Of a stretch of 64,000 nucleotides of DNA, positions 9,361 to 17,628 are shown piece by piece. Where the stretch lies: positions 62,001-126,000 of the forward strand of contig NZ_OPYI01000004.1 in assembly GCF_900343085.1 (NCBI RefSeq). Direction: 5' to 3'. Below the pieces are notes generated by a model. It did no database searches. It was not told the DNA's origin and worked only from the letters and a program-made list of their open reading frames with translations. Position 1 is the stretch's first letter. The number at the start of each line of letters is the position of its first letter. The translations under genes and the position numbers were made by a program. Origin of the DNA: Aedoeadaptatus coli (lineage in GTDB: Bacteria; Bacillota; Clostridia; Tissierellales; Peptoniphilaceae).

Positions 9361-9943
9361 ACTTGAAAAAGTTGCCGTAAAAAAAGAGCAGTACCCGGCG
9401 GCGGACCTGCCGGAGTTTGCATTTTGCGGCCGCTCCAATGTGGGTAAGAGCAGCTTCACCAACGCCATGTTGGGAAGAAAAAACCTGGCCCGCACCAGCG
9501 GCAAGCCGGGAAAGACCCGCACCATTAATTTTTATCGCATCAACGATGCCTTGCGCCTCGTGGATCTGCCGGGCTACGGCTACGCCGTGGCGTCGAAAAA
9601 AGAACAAGACGCCTGGGCCAAGACCATTAACGAATACCTTGAGAGCCGCGACAATTTGGCGGAGCTGATCCTCCTCGTGGACATGCGCCACGAACCCACG
9701 GCCAAGGACAAGGAAATGTACGCCTGGATATTGGAAAACGGCTTTGCCGGCCTCGTCGTTGCCACAAAGGCCGACAAATTGTCGAAAAATCAGCGGCAGA
9801 AAGCCTTCGCCACCATTAAAAAGGCATTGAACGTGCCCTACGACGACCTCATCGTCCCATACAGCGCCGTCACCAAAGAAAACGTGGACGTGCTGTGGGA
9901 GATTTTAGACGACATGGCGGCCTATTACAGAAAAAAAGACTGA
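9341..9943 (+). CDS. ysxC: ribosome biogenesis GTPase YsxC/EngB
   Basis: 200 residues. GTPase needed for assembly of the large ribosomal subunit. Seen: G1 motif GRSNVGKS at 30-37, the switch-region Thr in GKTRTINFY, G3 DLPGYG and G4 TKADK. The start is a GTG at 9341 that lies inside the end of lon, so translation is probably coupled. Conserved lon-ysxC neighbours support the call. Confidence 0.95.
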   Translation: MKIRQCELEKVAVKKEQYPAADLPEFAFCGRSNVGKSSFTNAMLGRKNLARTSGKPGKTRTINFYRINDALRLVDLPGYGYAVASKKEQDAWAKTINEYLESRDNLAELILLVDMRHEPTAKDKEMYAWILENGFAGLVVATKADKLSKNQRQKAFATIKKALNVPYDDLIVPYSAVTKENVDVLWEILDDMAAYYRKKD

Positions 9944-9945
9944 AA

Positions 9946-9980
9946 AAAATCCATTGGGCGCGGGCTCAATGGATTTTCTG
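9946..9980 (+). terminator. intrinsic terminator after lon-ysxC
   Basis: Stem AAAATCCATTG (9946-9956) / CAATGGATTTT (9967-9977) with a ten-base loop. The T-tract is short and part of the stem. Confidence 0.75.
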
Positions 9981-9990
9981 TATATAAGGT

Positions 9991-10022
9991 AAATAAAAAA
10001 AGGCGCGGCATAAGCCGCGCCC
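9991..10022 (-). terminator. intrinsic terminator of the reverse-strand rubredoxin gene
   Basis: Perfect stem GGCGCGGC / GCCGCGCC with a four-base loop (10002-10021). Read on the minus strand it is followed by seven T residues, 12 bases after the rubredoxin stop. Confidence 0.9.
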
Positions 10023-10033
10023 TTTATATGCGA

Positions 10034-10195
10034 TTATTCAGCCTTTTCGAAGTCGTCTTTGCTGGCGCCGCAGAGGGGGCATTCCCAATCAGCGGGGAGA
10101 TCAGCAAAAGCGGTACCGGGCTTTACACCGTTGTCCGGGTCGCCTTCGGCGGGGTCGTAAATGTAACCACATACTTGGCATTCATATTTGTCCAT
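10034..10195 (-). CDS. rubredoxin
   Basis: 53 residues, single-iron electron carrier. The minus strand reads [15 protein letters not shown] at the N-terminus and CPLCGAS near the C-terminus, giving the two C-x2-C-G pairs that hold the iron; spacing and length are those of normal rubredoxin. An AAAGGAG site (minus strand, about 10204-10210) precedes the ATG. In anaerobes rubredoxins feed electrons to oxygen and superoxide/peroxide reductases. The gene stands alone between two terminators. A second rubredoxin gene is at 24479-24658. Confidence 0.95.
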   Translation of the reverse strand: MDKYECQVCGYIYDPAEGDPDNGVKPGTAFADLPADWECPLCGASKDDFEKAE

Positions 10196-10211
10196 GTGTT
10201 GAACTCCTTTC

Positions 10212-10245
10212 AATTGTTAACTTGTCAACTGCTTATATTATACCC
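10212..10245 (-). promoter_or_regulatory. likely promoter/operator region of rubredoxin gene
   Basis: On the minus strand a perfect TATAAT (plus-strand ATTATA near 10236-10241) lies ahead of the gene, with only a weak -35. Just downstream is the imperfect inverted repeat GTTGACAAGTTAAC, well placed for a repressor. The regulator is unknown. Confidence 0.4.
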
Positions 10246-10384
10246 GGGGAATGGAAAAAGTAACAGAGGAAATGAAAAATTCAAAAAAGAAAAGAAAAGC
10301 ATAAGGGAAAGCCGAGAAAATCCCTTTCGCACCGGTTTTTTTCGGAACCTTCTTGGGTAAAAAGAAAACATAGGGGTGAAAGAA

Positions 10385-10780
10385 ATGAGAGAAGTGCGTA
10401 CCTATGAAGGGGCCGTGGCCAGCGACATGGAGGCTCTGCGCGGATTTATCGCCGAGACCATGGAGGCCATCGCGGCATATATTCCCAATCGGGATCTACA
10501 ATATAATATTCGCCTGATCATCGACGAGCTCATGGTAAACGGCGCCGATCACGGGAACGCATGGAACCGGGACAAGCAGGTCTTTTTGCGCATCGACATG
10601 GAGCCCGATCGGATGCGCATCGCCGTGCGGGACGAAGGGGAAGGCTTTTACTATTCCGCGGAAGATTTTGAGTGCACCACCGACAGTTGCTGCGGCCGAG
10701 GCCTTTTCATCGTGGAATCCATTTGTCGCTCTGTGGAATACAAGGGCAATTCCATTCACTGTTTAATGGATTTGGTTTAA
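10385..10780 (+). CDS. RsbW/SpoIIAB-like ATP-binding regulatory kinase
   Basis: 131 residues, GHKL-fold (HATPase_c) protein of the anti-sigma-factor kinase type. Seen: N-box with D-E-L-M-V-N-G-A-D-H-G-N, G1 box DEGEGF and G2 box GRGLFI. Start at the ATG 10385, because AGGGGTGA (10372-10379) is well placed for it; an in-frame GTG at 10376 would overlap that site. Family members bind a sigma factor and phosphorylate an anti-anti-sigma partner, but no sigma factor or STAS-domain gene is near, so the target is unknown. Confidence 0.75.
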   Translation: MREVRTYEGAVASDMEALRGFIAETMEAIAAYIPNRDLQYNIRLIIDELMVNGADHGNAWNRDKQVFLRIDMEPDRMRIAVRDEGEGFYYSAEDFECTTDSCCGRGLFIVESICRSVEYKGNSIHCLMDLV

Positions 10781-10794
10781 AACATGGGTAAGCG

Positions 10795-10825
10795 CCTTTC
10801 GCGAAAGGGAAAAATGCTGTATAAT
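10795..10825 (+). promoter_or_regulatory. promoter of typA with overlapping palindrome
   Basis: TATAAT at 10820-10825 with TTTCGC 17 bases upstream (10797-10802). A perfect 14-base palindrome, CCTTTCGCGAAAGG (10795-10808), covers the -35 position and could be a protein-binding site. Confidence 0.45.
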
Positions 10826-10891
10826 AGATAAGTTGAAGGATTGGGCAACCGATCCTATTTTTATGGCGGCTTTTGCCGAGAAAGGAAGTTT

Positions 10892-12712
10892 ATGGAACAG
10901 AGAGATATTCGAAATATAGCCATCATTGCCCACGTCGATCACGGAAAGACCACATTGGTCGACGTGCTCCTCAGGCAATCCGGCGTGTTCCGTGACAATC
11001 AAGTGGTAGCGGAGCGAGTCATGGATTCCGGCGACATCGAAAAGGAACGGGGCATTACGATTCTGTCGAAAAACACGGCGATTCAATACGGGGACACGAA
11101 GATCAATATTATCGACACGCCGGGCCACGCGGATTTCGGCGGCGAAGTAGAACGGGTGTTGAAAATGGTCTCCGGCGTGGTCTTGTTGGTGGATGCCTTC
11201 GAAGGCCCCATGCCTCAAACGAAATTCGTTTTGAAAAAAGCATTCGAACTGGGCCTGGACGTCATCGTCTGCATTAATAAAGTGGATCGCCCCGGCGCCC
11301 GCCCGGAAGAAGTGGAAAACGAAGTGTTGGATCTGTTTATCGAATTGGGCGCCGACGAAGATGTGTTGGATTCGCCCTTTATCTACGCGTCGGCGAAGGA
11401 AGGTTGGGCTTCGGAATCCGCCGATGTGACAGGTGAAAACATGAAGCCCCTTTTCGAAGCCATTATTAAACACATCGAGCCGCCGATGATGGACGTGGAC
11501 AAGCCCGCGCAGCTCTTAATCTCCACCATCGACTACAACGAATACGTGGGCCGCATCGGCATCGGCCGCATCGAAAACGGCGCCATTAAAAAGGGCGACA
11601 GCATGGTGCTTTTAAATGCCGCCGATCCGAACAAACGTGAATCGGTAAAGATCAACAAGATCTACGAATTCGAAGGCCTGGATCGCGTGGAAAAAGACGG
11701 CTCTTCCGCCGGCAACATTGTGGCCGTGACGGGGATCGAAGACATTAATATCGGCGACACCATTGCGGATCCGGAAAAGGGCGAAGCCCTGGAATTCGTG
11801 AAGATCTCCGAGCCCACCCTGTCCATGACCTTCTCCGTCAACGACTCGCCCTTTGCGGGTAGAGAAGGGGAATTCGTCACCTCCCGGCAACTCAGAACTC
11901 GCCTGTACCGTGAACTTGAAACGGATGTGAGTTTAAAGGTGGAAGACACGGACAGCACCGATGCCTTTAAGGTCAGCGGCCGCGGCGAATTGCACCTTTC
12001 CGTCTTAATCGAAAACCTGCGCCGGGAAGGCTATGAATTCCAAGTCTCCAAGCCGGAAGTGCTCTACAAAACTGTTGACGGCAAGCGCTATGAGCCCATG
12101 GAAAAAGTCACCATCGACGTGAATCAGGAATTCATCGGCTCCATTATCGAAAAGCTGGGCCGCAGAAAAGGCGAGCTCTTAACCATGCAAGAGCCGGTCG
12201 GCGGCTATTCCCGCCTGGTCTTCCGCATTCCCGCCCGTGGCCTCATCGGCTACCGTCAGGAATTTATTACGGACACCAAGGGCAACGGCATTATGAACTC
12301 CCAGTTCGAGGACTATGCCCCCTACAAGGGCGACATTCCTCGCCGCAAAACCGGCTCCATTATCTCCTTCGACACGGGCACCGCATCGGCCTACGGCTTG
12401 CACAATGCCCAAGACCGCGGGGATCTCTTCGTGGAACCGGGGGAAGAAGTGTACGCCGGCATGGTGGTGGGCTCCTCGCCCAAGGGGCTGGATCTGGAAG
12501 TCAGCGTCACCAAGACGAAGAAGCAGACCAATGTGCGGGCCTCGGGCAGCGACGAAGCCCTGCGCCTCTCGCCGATTCGGGATTTGAGTCTGGAAGAAGC
12601 CATCGAGTTTATCGAAGAAGACGAACTCATCGAAATTACACCCCAGTCCTTCAGAATCAGAAAGACGATTTTGGATTCCAACAAGCGTTACAAAGCGAAC
12701 AAAAACAAGTAA
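10892..12712 (+). CDS. typA: ribosome-associated GTPase TypA/BipA
   Basis: 606 residues, translational GTPase related to EF-G and LepA, involved in ribosome assembly and stress adaptation. G1 HVDHGKTT at 14-21, switch-region [24 protein letters not shown]. Start at 10892 ([10 protein letters not shown]) after AAAGGAAG; the open frame extends 51 bases further upstream but without a ribosome site. Full length for the family. Confidence 0.96.
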   Translation: MEQRDIRNIAIIAHVDHGKTTLVDVLLRQSGVFRDNQVVAERVMDSGDIEKERGITILSKNTAIQYGDTKINIIDTPGHADFGGEVERVLKMVSGVVLLVDAFEGPMPQTKFVLKKAFELGLDVIVCINKVDRPGARPEEVENEVLDLFIELGADEDVLDSPFIYASAKEGWASESADVTGENMKPLFEAIIKHIEPPMMDVDKPAQLLISTIDYNEYVGRIGIGRIENGAIKKGDSMVLLNAADPNKRESVKINKIYEFEGLDRVEKDGSSAGNIVAVTGIEDINIGDTIADPEKGEALEFVKISEPTLSMTFSVNDSPFAGREGEFVTSRQLRTRLYRELETDVSLKVEDTDSTDAFKVSGRGELHLSVLIENLRREGYEFQVSKPEVLYKTVDGKRYEPMEKVTIDVNQEFIGSIIEKLGRRKGELLTMQEPVGGYSRLVFRIPARGLIGYRQEFITDTKGNGIMNSQFEDYAPYKGDIPRRKTGSIISFDTGTASAYGLHNAQDRGDLFVEPGEEVYAGMVVGSSPKGLDLEVSVTKTKKQTNVRASGSDEALRLSPIRDLSLEEAIEFIEEDELIEITPQSFRIRKTILDSNKRYKANKNK

Positions 12713-12725
12713 CAGGAGGGAAATC

Positions 12726-13190
12726 ATGTCCAAGGAAAAAGCTTATGCCTATTTAGAAGAAAAGGGTCTCACGGAACACTTTATCGAAACGGAAGAATCC
12801 ACCGCCACCGTTGAAATGGCCGCCGCCGTTTTGGGCGTGACGGAAGGGGAAATCGCCAAGTCCCTCACCTTCAGAAACGCGGAAAAAGAACCGATTTTAA
12901 TCGTTATGGCCGGAGACAAGCGGGTGGACAACAAAAAGTTTAAGGCCGCCTTCCAAACCAAGGCGAAAATGCTCTCCGCCGAAGAAGTTGCCGAAGAAAT
13001 CGGCCACGAAGTCGGCGGCGTCACCCCCTTCGGCGTGAATCCCGGCGTGAAGATCTACCTGGACGAAAGCTTAAAGGCCTACGATGTGGTCTATCCCGCC
13101 TGCGGATCCGAATACGCCGTGGCAAAATTTTCCGTGGACGAATTGATCCATGCCGTGGATGGGGAAGGCTTCGTCGACGTGTCGAAATAG
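12726..13190 (+). CDS. YbaK/ProX-type aminoacyl-tRNA deacylase domain protein
   Basis: 154 residues. The family trans-edits mischarged tRNAs (for example Cys-tRNA-Pro). Seen: the conserved Lys in IAKSLTF, the central VDNKKFKAAF stretch, and the GGVTPFG loop that lines the active site. Start after CAGGAGGGAAATC. It follows typA by 13 bases and is likely cotranscribed. Substrate cannot be told from sequence. Confidence 0.85.
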   Translation: MSKEKAYAYLEEKGLTEHFIETEESTATVEMAAAVLGVTEGEIAKSLTFRNAEKEPILIVMAGDKRVDNKKFKAAFQTKAKMLSAEEVAEEIGHEVGGVTPFGVNPGVKIYLDESLKAYDVVYPACGSEYAVAKFSVDELIHAVDGEGFVDVSK

Positions 13191-13209
13191 CTTAGGCTTT
13201 CCCGCCTCT

Positions 13210-13240
13210 TTGCCATGGCTTGGATATTGTCTGCTATACT
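13210..13240 (+). promoter_or_regulatory. possible promoter of the 93-residue membrane protein gene
   Basis: TTGCCA (13210-13215) and TATACT (13235-13240) with a 19-base spacer, slightly long. Confidence 0.35.
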
Positions 13241-13261
13241 GGTGAAAAAGGAGGGGAGTCC

Positions 13262-13543
13262 ATGGAAATGACAAGTATGGTTCAGGATGTCGCGGATCGA
13301 AAAAAAGAGAAGAAGCGTAGAAAGCGCCGGCGCCGGCGGGTGCGTCGCTTGATTTTTCTCGCCCTTGTCTTGGCCGTGCTCGCCAAGTTCGGCTTTCTCG
13401 ACGGCTTTATCTACGATCCCCAAGGTCAGTTGCAAGAAGCCATGGGCCGCATCGCGTCCTTGGGCCGCACCATCGTGGATCATCTCCCGGCCATTCGCCT
13501 GTGGATCGCAGACAAATTAAATTACATCGCACAGTTTATGTAA
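13262..13543 (+). CDS. small basic single-pass membrane protein, unknown function
   Basis: 93 residues, not recognised. Start at 13262 after GGAGGGG. A strongly basic N-terminal stretch (residues about 13-30, almost all Lys/Arg) is followed by one hydrophobic segment (about 31-46), then an amphipathic tail. By the positive-inside rule the basic N-terminus should face the cytoplasm. A terminator follows directly, so it is probably a single-gene unit. Confidence 0.55.
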   Translation: MEMTSMVQDVADRKKEKKRRKRRRRRVRRLIFLALVLAVLAKFGFLDGFIYDPQGQLQEAMGRIASLGRTIVDHLPAIRLWIADKLNYIAQFM

Positions 13544-13544
13544 G

Positions 13545-13569
13545 GCTTCGGCTTCGGCCGGAGCTTTTT
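13545..13569 (+). terminator. intrinsic terminator
   Basis: Stem GCTTCGGC / GCCGGAGC with a stable TTCG tetraloop and five T residues. Confidence 0.85.
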
Positions 13570-13627
13570 CCATGTCCGCCGTTTGCTTTTAAAGGGCGCC
13601 TGTGGGAAAATAAAATCAGGAGGCATT

Positions 13628-14200
13628 ATGTTTGGATTTAAGAAAAAACCGAAGACTTTATACGGAAAAATCGTCGAAGATCCCCGGGTGGACATCGGCG
13701 ACGACGGCAGCTACGAATGGGCCGTACTGAATAAAGAAATTACACCGACGCCGGTGAATACCGACGCCTTGGACGTGGGCATCATGGAATACTTCGGCCG
13801 GGAGGCCTTTGCCTTGGAACACATCGACCGCTTTTTTGAAAAGAACCGGGCCCTGGAGGCCGTAGGTCATTTCGAGCAGTGGCTCTTTGCTCTGGATCAA
13901 ATGGAGCGGCCCTTTTTAGGTCTGAGCATCCTGCTTATGCGGGACAGCGAAGTGATCGAAGCGAAAAAATTCGGCATCTACCTGACTCGCTACACGGATC
14001 TCTCCCACAAGACCCAGGCGCGGGCCATCGTGGAAAATTTGGGCCGCCACGACGCCTTCAGCTACTACGCCCTGGACGCTCTCTTAAAGAGCGAAGGCGG
14101 CAGCTACGCCTTTTACGAATTGGGTTCCACCTTAGAGGGCAGGGCCCACGACATTTACGATCACATGGCTAAGGAGCTCTTGGAGAAAGGGAAAAAATGA
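13628..14200 (+). CDS. uncharacterised soluble protein upstream of cvfB
   Basis: 190 residues; I do not recognise a domain. No signal peptide or membrane segment. The N-terminal tenth is Lys-rich (MFGFKKKPK), the rest is predicted helical with several aromatic residues. Start at 13628 after AGGAGGCAT. The stop codon overlaps the start of the cvfB gene by 4 bases (ATGA), so the two are translationally coupled, which suggests a shared role, perhaps in RNA or gene regulation. Confidence 0.6.
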   Translation: MFGFKKKPKTLYGKIVEDPRVDIGDDGSYEWAVLNKEITPTPVNTDALDVGIMEYFGREAFALEHIDRFFEKNRALEAVGHFEQWLFALDQMERPFLGLSILLMRDSEVIEAKKFGIYLTRYTDLSHKTQARAIVENLGRHDAFSYYALDALLKSEGGSYAFYELGSTLEGRAHDIYDHMAKELLEKGKK

Positions 14201-15003
14201 AATTAGGAAAAGTACAACAGTTAAAACTCGTGGAAAAGGGAAAATACCTTTGGGCCACCGACGGCGAAAGGGAAGTGCCCATTCACGGCGAATTGCGGGG
14301 AAAAGACGGAGAGATGCGTGACGTATTTTTGTATCGTGAAAACAACGGACAGATCGCCGGTATGCTTGAGGCACCCTTCATCCAAGTGGGCGAAGTGGCC
14401 AAGCTGAAAGTAGTGGCCAAATCGAAAATCGGCTACTTCGTCGGCATTAACGCGCCGAAGGATATTCTCCTGCCCTTCTCCGAAGCCACGGAGCGCATCG
14501 CAGAGGGAGAAAAATACCTCTTTACCATGTACGTGGACAAGTCCGAACGCCTGGCCGTGTCCATGGAAATTAAAGACGCATTGAAATCCAACAGTCCCTA
14601 CAAAAAAGGGGATCGGGTTACGGGCACGGTGTACCACGTGGGTAATAGCGGCATTCTCGTCGCCGTAGACGACACCTACGACGGGCGCATCCCCAAGCAA
14701 GAGATGAAAGGAATCTACCACGCCGGAGACACGGTGGAGGTGCGGGTGGCCAATGTTCTCGACGACGGCAAGCTCACCCTGTCTTTGCGGGATTTCGCCC
14801 ATGTGCAAATGCTTCAGGATTCTGACGTGCTTCTGGGCCTTATGGATGAAATGGGGGGAAAACTCCCCGTCGGCGACAAATCGGATCCCGAGGAGATCAA
14901 GCGGCTCACGGGTCTCACGAAAAAAGCTTTTAAGCGGGCCGTGGGCAAGCTTTATAAAGAAGGCAAGGCCGTTCCCGGACCCACGGAAACGAGAAGGAAG
15001 TAA
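14197..15003 (+). CDS. cvfB: S1-domain RNA-binding protein of the CvfB/YitL family
   Basis: 268 residues. CvfB proteins bind RNA through tandem S1-type folds and affect virulence-gene expression in Staphylococcus. Seen: an S1-like domain around residues 135-205 (KKGDRVTGTVYHVGNSG, then YDGRIPKQE) and a C-terminal winged-helix part (SDPEEIKRLTGLTKKAFKRA). The 3' end overlaps the rlmD start by one base. Coupled on both sides. Confidence 0.85.
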   Translation: MKLGKVQQLKLVEKGKYLWATDGEREVPIHGELRGKDGEMRDVFLYRENNGQIAGMLEAPFIQVGEVAKLKVVAKSKIGYFVGINAPKDILLPFSEATERIAEGEKYLFTMYVDKSERLAVSMEIKDALKSNSPYKKGDRVTGTVYHVGNSGILVAVDDTYDGRIPKQEMKGIYHAGDTVEVRVANVLDDGKLTLSLRDFAHVQMLQDSDVLLGLMDEMGGKLPVGDKSDPEEIKRLTGLTKKAFKRAVGKLYKEGKAVPGPTETRRK

Positions 15004-16277
15004 TGGAGGTTTTCGATAAGGTGCGCCTCGCAATTACGGACTACGACTATCGGGGCCGAGGCATGGGCAAAGCCGACGGCGCCGTGGTCTTTTTAGACGG
15101 CGGGGAAATCGGCGACGTGGTGGATGTGACCATCGTGAAAAAGAAGAAGCGCTTTTTCGAAGGAGAAATTCTCTCTTACGAGAAAAAATCCCCTTACCGC
15201 GTGAAAAATCCCTGTCCCTACACGAACTGCAATGGCTGCGCCTTTTTGTCCCTGGACCGAAAAGAGGAGCTGAATTGGAAGCGGCGGCGGGTGGCCGATG
15301 CCTTATCCCGCATCGGCGATGTGGCTGTGGCCGTGGATCCCGTCACTACGCGTGGCGAGAGCACGGGCTACCGCAACCACATGCAGTTTCACGTGAAAGA
15401 CAGGAAGCTTACCCTCTACGGCAAAGGCGGCGAAGTTATTTCCATAAAAAGATGCCTGATGCAGACGGAAAAAGCCAACGCCATCCTCGCCGCCATGCAG
15501 GGGGAAAAGTGGCTGGATGAGGTGGCCCTCGTGGGCATTCGCACCACCCGTCGGGGCGAGAGCATGGTGATTTTGTCCGGACCCAAGGACATGAAGGACA
15601 ACCTCCTTCACGGCGCCGTGGCCTTTGCCGTGGAAGTCGGGGTGGACAGCCTGTACTACACGAAAAATACCAATCCCCGCTTCCACTACGGCAGGAAAAT
15701 GGAACACCTCTACGGGAAGAAAGAGATCACCGAGACCCTGGCCGGCTACGACTACGGCATCTTCGGCTCCAATTTCTTTCAGGTGAATCCCATGGGCGCC
15801 GAGGCCATCATCGAAAAAGTGGTGAGCGCCGTGGAGCCAGGCAAAAACATCGTGGAACTTTACGCCGGCATCGGCACCATCACCCTGCCCTTAAGCGAAC
15901 AAGCCGAGGCCGTCGTGGCCAACGAATACGCTCAGACATCCGTGGATTACGCGCGGAAGACGGCGGAAGATAACGGCGTGACGAACGTGCGCTACATCGC
16001 CGGGGCGGCGGAGAAGATCATGCCCCGCATCGCCGAAGAAGAGAAGGTGGACGTCCTCGTCGTGGATCCACCGCGGGCGGGGCTCGATCCCATGGTCGTC
16101 GAAAGTACCATTGAAGCGAATCCCGAGACCATGATCTACGTGAGCTGCAATCCATCCACCTTGGCGCGAGATCTGGCTCTGTTAAAAGAACAATTTCGCA
16201 TCGAATCCATCACCCCCATCGACATGTTCCCCCATACGGCTGCGGTGGAGTGCGTGGCGGTATTGAGGAGAAAATAA
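15003..16277 (+). CDS. rlmD: 23S rRNA (uracil-C5)-methyltransferase, TrmA/RlmD family
   Basis: 424 residues. SAM-dependent enzyme that methylates C5 of a uridine in 23S rRNA. Seen: N-terminal TRAM domain, an iron-sulfur cluster motif CPYTNCNGC plus a later Cys in IKRCLMQ, SAM-binding NIVELYAGIGTI, and the catalytic region VDPPRAGLDP followed by YVSCNPSTLARD, where Cys is the nucleophile. The last residues DMFPHTAAVECVAVLRRK are encoded by a segment repeated twice more downstream (see repeats). The 3' end of this gene is a known landing site for mobile elements in Firmicutes, and an A+T-rich island begins right after the stop. Confidence 0.93.
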   Translation: MEVFDKVRLAITDYDYRGRGMGKADGAVVFLDGGEIGDVVDVTIVKKKKRFFEGEILSYEKKSPYRVKNPCPYTNCNGCAFLSLDRKEELNWKRRRVADALSRIGDVAVAVDPVTTRGESTGYRNHMQFHVKDRKLTLYGKGGEVISIKRCLMQTEKANAILAAMQGEKWLDEVALVGIRTTRRGESMVILSGPKDMKDNLLHGAVAFAVEVGVDSLYYTKNTNPRFHYGRKMEHLYGKKEITETLAGYDYGIFGSNFFQVNPMGAEAIIEKVVSAVEPGKNIVELYAGIGTITLPLSEQAEAVVANEYAQTSVDYARKTAEDNGVTNVRYIAGAAEKIMPRIAEEEKVDVLVVDPPRAGLDPMVVESTIEANPETMIYVSCNPSTLARDLALLKEQFRIESITPIDMFPHTAAVECVAVLRRK

Positions 16278-16279
16278 AG
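16213..16279 (+). repeat. rlmD 3'-end repeat, copy A (attachment-site-like)
   Basis: The genuine 3' end of rlmD. 16215-16250 matches copy B at 16945-16980 in 31 of 36 positions; 16221-16279 matches copy C at 19531-19589 in about 46 of 59, and the last 19 bases (from 16261) differ from copy C at one position. Confidence 0.75.
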
Positions 16280-16350
16280 GGTCACTCGAATGTGTGAACT
16301 ATTTTGTGACAGTTAAAAAGCGAAACGAAGCCATAGTAGGGAGACGAATA

Positions 16351-16920
16351 ATGAAAAAAATGTTTTACACTACTAATAATACGAATATAGCAAGAAATCT
16401 AAGAGAGTGGGCTTTATGCATAGTAGTAGCGTTCTTGTTGGCCCTATTCATAAGAACCTTTATTTTTCAAACTGTGCGTGTTGACGGAAGTTCTATGTAT
16501 CCGACCTTTGAAGATCGAGACTTATTAATTGTCAAAAAATACGAAAATATCATCAACCCTAATAAATACACGAGGGGAGACATTATTATTTTCTCTCCTC
16601 CAACTAAAGATAATAAAAAATTATACATTAAAAGAGTAATAGGCTTACCGGGTGATAAGATAAGCATAGAAGAAGGCAAGATATACATTAACGACACACC
16701 TCTAAATGAAGCATACATCGAAGATGGTTTGTACACGGAGGCAATTCATTTAGCCGGGCCTCATACTATTTCGGATGATGAACTGTTTGTCGTTGGCGAC
16801 AATAGACAACCTGGAGGAAGCATTGACAGTAGGACTTTTGGCGACGTTCCTTTTAAGAATGTCGTAGGTAAAGTGAGTTATCGAGTGTTCCCCTTAAGAA
16901 AAACAAGACATTTTAATTAA
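16351..16920 (+). CDS. signal peptidase I
   Basis: 189 residues, membrane-bound Ser-Lys peptidase that removes signal peptides from exported proteins. One N-terminal transmembrane segment (about 20-37), catalytic Ser48 in GSSMYPTF, catalytic Lys94 in YIKRVIGLPGD, and the conserved GDNR and S-I-D-S-R-T-F-G boxes. Start at 16351 after AGGGAGA; the open frame extends upstream but has no ribosome site. All catalytic motifs are intact, so it should be active. Its A+T-rich codon use differs from the flanking chromosome and it lies between rlmD-end copies A and B, so it looks like acquired cargo. Its natural substrates are unknown. Confidence 0.9.
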   Translation: MKKMFYTTNNTNIARNLREWALCIVVAFLLALFIRTFIFQTVRVDGSSMYPTFEDRDLLIVKKYENIINPNKYTRGDIIIFSPPTKDNKKLYIKRVIGLPGDKISIEEGKIYINDTPLNEAYIEDGLYTEAIHLAGPHTISDDELFVVGDNRQPGGSIDSRTFGDVPFKNVVGKVSYRVFPLRKTRHFN

Positions 16921-16937
16921 ATACTATTTAAAAAAAC

Positions 16938-16990
16938 AATTATCCCCATCGACATGTTTCCCCATAGGTTGGCGGTGGAGACGGTAGCTC
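16938..16990 (+). repeat. rlmD 3'-end repeat, copy B
   Basis: Encodes I-I-P-I-D-M-F-P-H-R-L-A-V-E-T-V-A-L-L, a second version of the RlmD C-terminus, in frame with the open frame that follows. 31 of 36 bases equal copy A without gaps. Confidence 0.75.
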
Positions 16991-17283
16991 TGTTGTCCAA
17001 ACTAAATACAGAACATCATTTAGATATAGAAATAGGGGAAGATGAATTATCTGAAATTGACTTTTCAAAAGACGCAACTTATGGAGAAATTAAAAAGTAT
17101 GTGTTAGATAAATACGGACTAAAAGTTTCAAGCCTATATATTGCACAAATAAAAAGGAAACATGGTCTAATAGAGAGAGAAAATTATAATTTTAGTAAGA
17201 AAGAAAATCAAAGAGTGCCAAATTGCCCAGAAGAAAAAGAAAAAGCAATCGAAGATGCTTTAGAGCATTTTGGAATGATTTAA
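16954..17283 (+). CDS. RlmD-C-terminus/mobile-element fusion open frame
   Basis: 109 residues from the ATG at 16954. The first residues (MFPHRLAVETVALLSKL) are a typical RlmD tail; the rest (KATYGEI-like segment, then GLKVSSLYIAQIKRK and ERENYNFSKKEN) resembles a conserved small protein that I know from rlmD-inserted conjugative elements of Clostridia, where it is found fused to the methyltransferase end. Here it has no Shine-Dalgarno and no visible promoter, and the upstream frame is closed only by the signal peptidase stop. It may be a relic of an earlier insertion junction that is no longer translated. Confidence 0.5.
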   Translation: MFPHRLAVETVALLSKLNTEHHLDIEIGEDELSEIDFSKDATYGEIKKYVLDKYGLKVSSLYIAQIKRKHGLIERENYNFSKKENQRVPNCPEEKEKAIEDALEHFGMI

Positions 17284-17343
17284 ATAATATCTAAGATTGA
17301 AAATTTTAAAATTAAGACTTAAAAACTTTAAGATTAAAAAGAT

Positions 17344-17628
17344 ATGTACTTCTTATATAACCTAAGAAGATTAATTGAAAATCAGGGGAACGATGATGGT
17401 AAAATAAAAAATTTTAACAACTAAAGAAGAATTAGGCATTATTGCCAAAGAGGTTTTTATGAAGTTAAAAATACTGAAAAAGACTTGTTAGAATTGAAAA
17501 TTTTAGATCATTGTGCAGGGTTTCGTGTCATAATAGTGATAGAGGCAAATAGTTATGTAAATATAAAGAGTTCAAGACTTCTACCAAAGTTTAAAACTCA
17601 AAAAATAAATAGTTGGTGTGCTGCTTAG
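17344..17628 (+). pseudogene. A+T-rich gene relic of unknown origin
   Basis: A frame starting M-Y-F-L-Y-N-L-R-R-L-I-E is interrupted by a TAA at 17422 and otherwise stays open to a TAG at 17626. I see no recognisable domain. It may be decayed sequence with no past coding role; the rest of 17284-17628 holds nothing else I can name. Confidence 0.25.

Noticed and set aside
10028-10360. Forward open frame of 110 codons across the rubredoxin gene
   Set aside because: The reverse strand of its first half encodes an unmistakable rubredoxin with ribosome site and terminator; the forward frame has neither.
17461-17628. Possible DNA methyltransferase fragment (L-E-L-K-I-L-D-x-C-A-G resembles motif I)
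   Set aside because: Only one short motif-like stretch, no catalytic motif, and the frame is interrupted upstream. Too weak to name.
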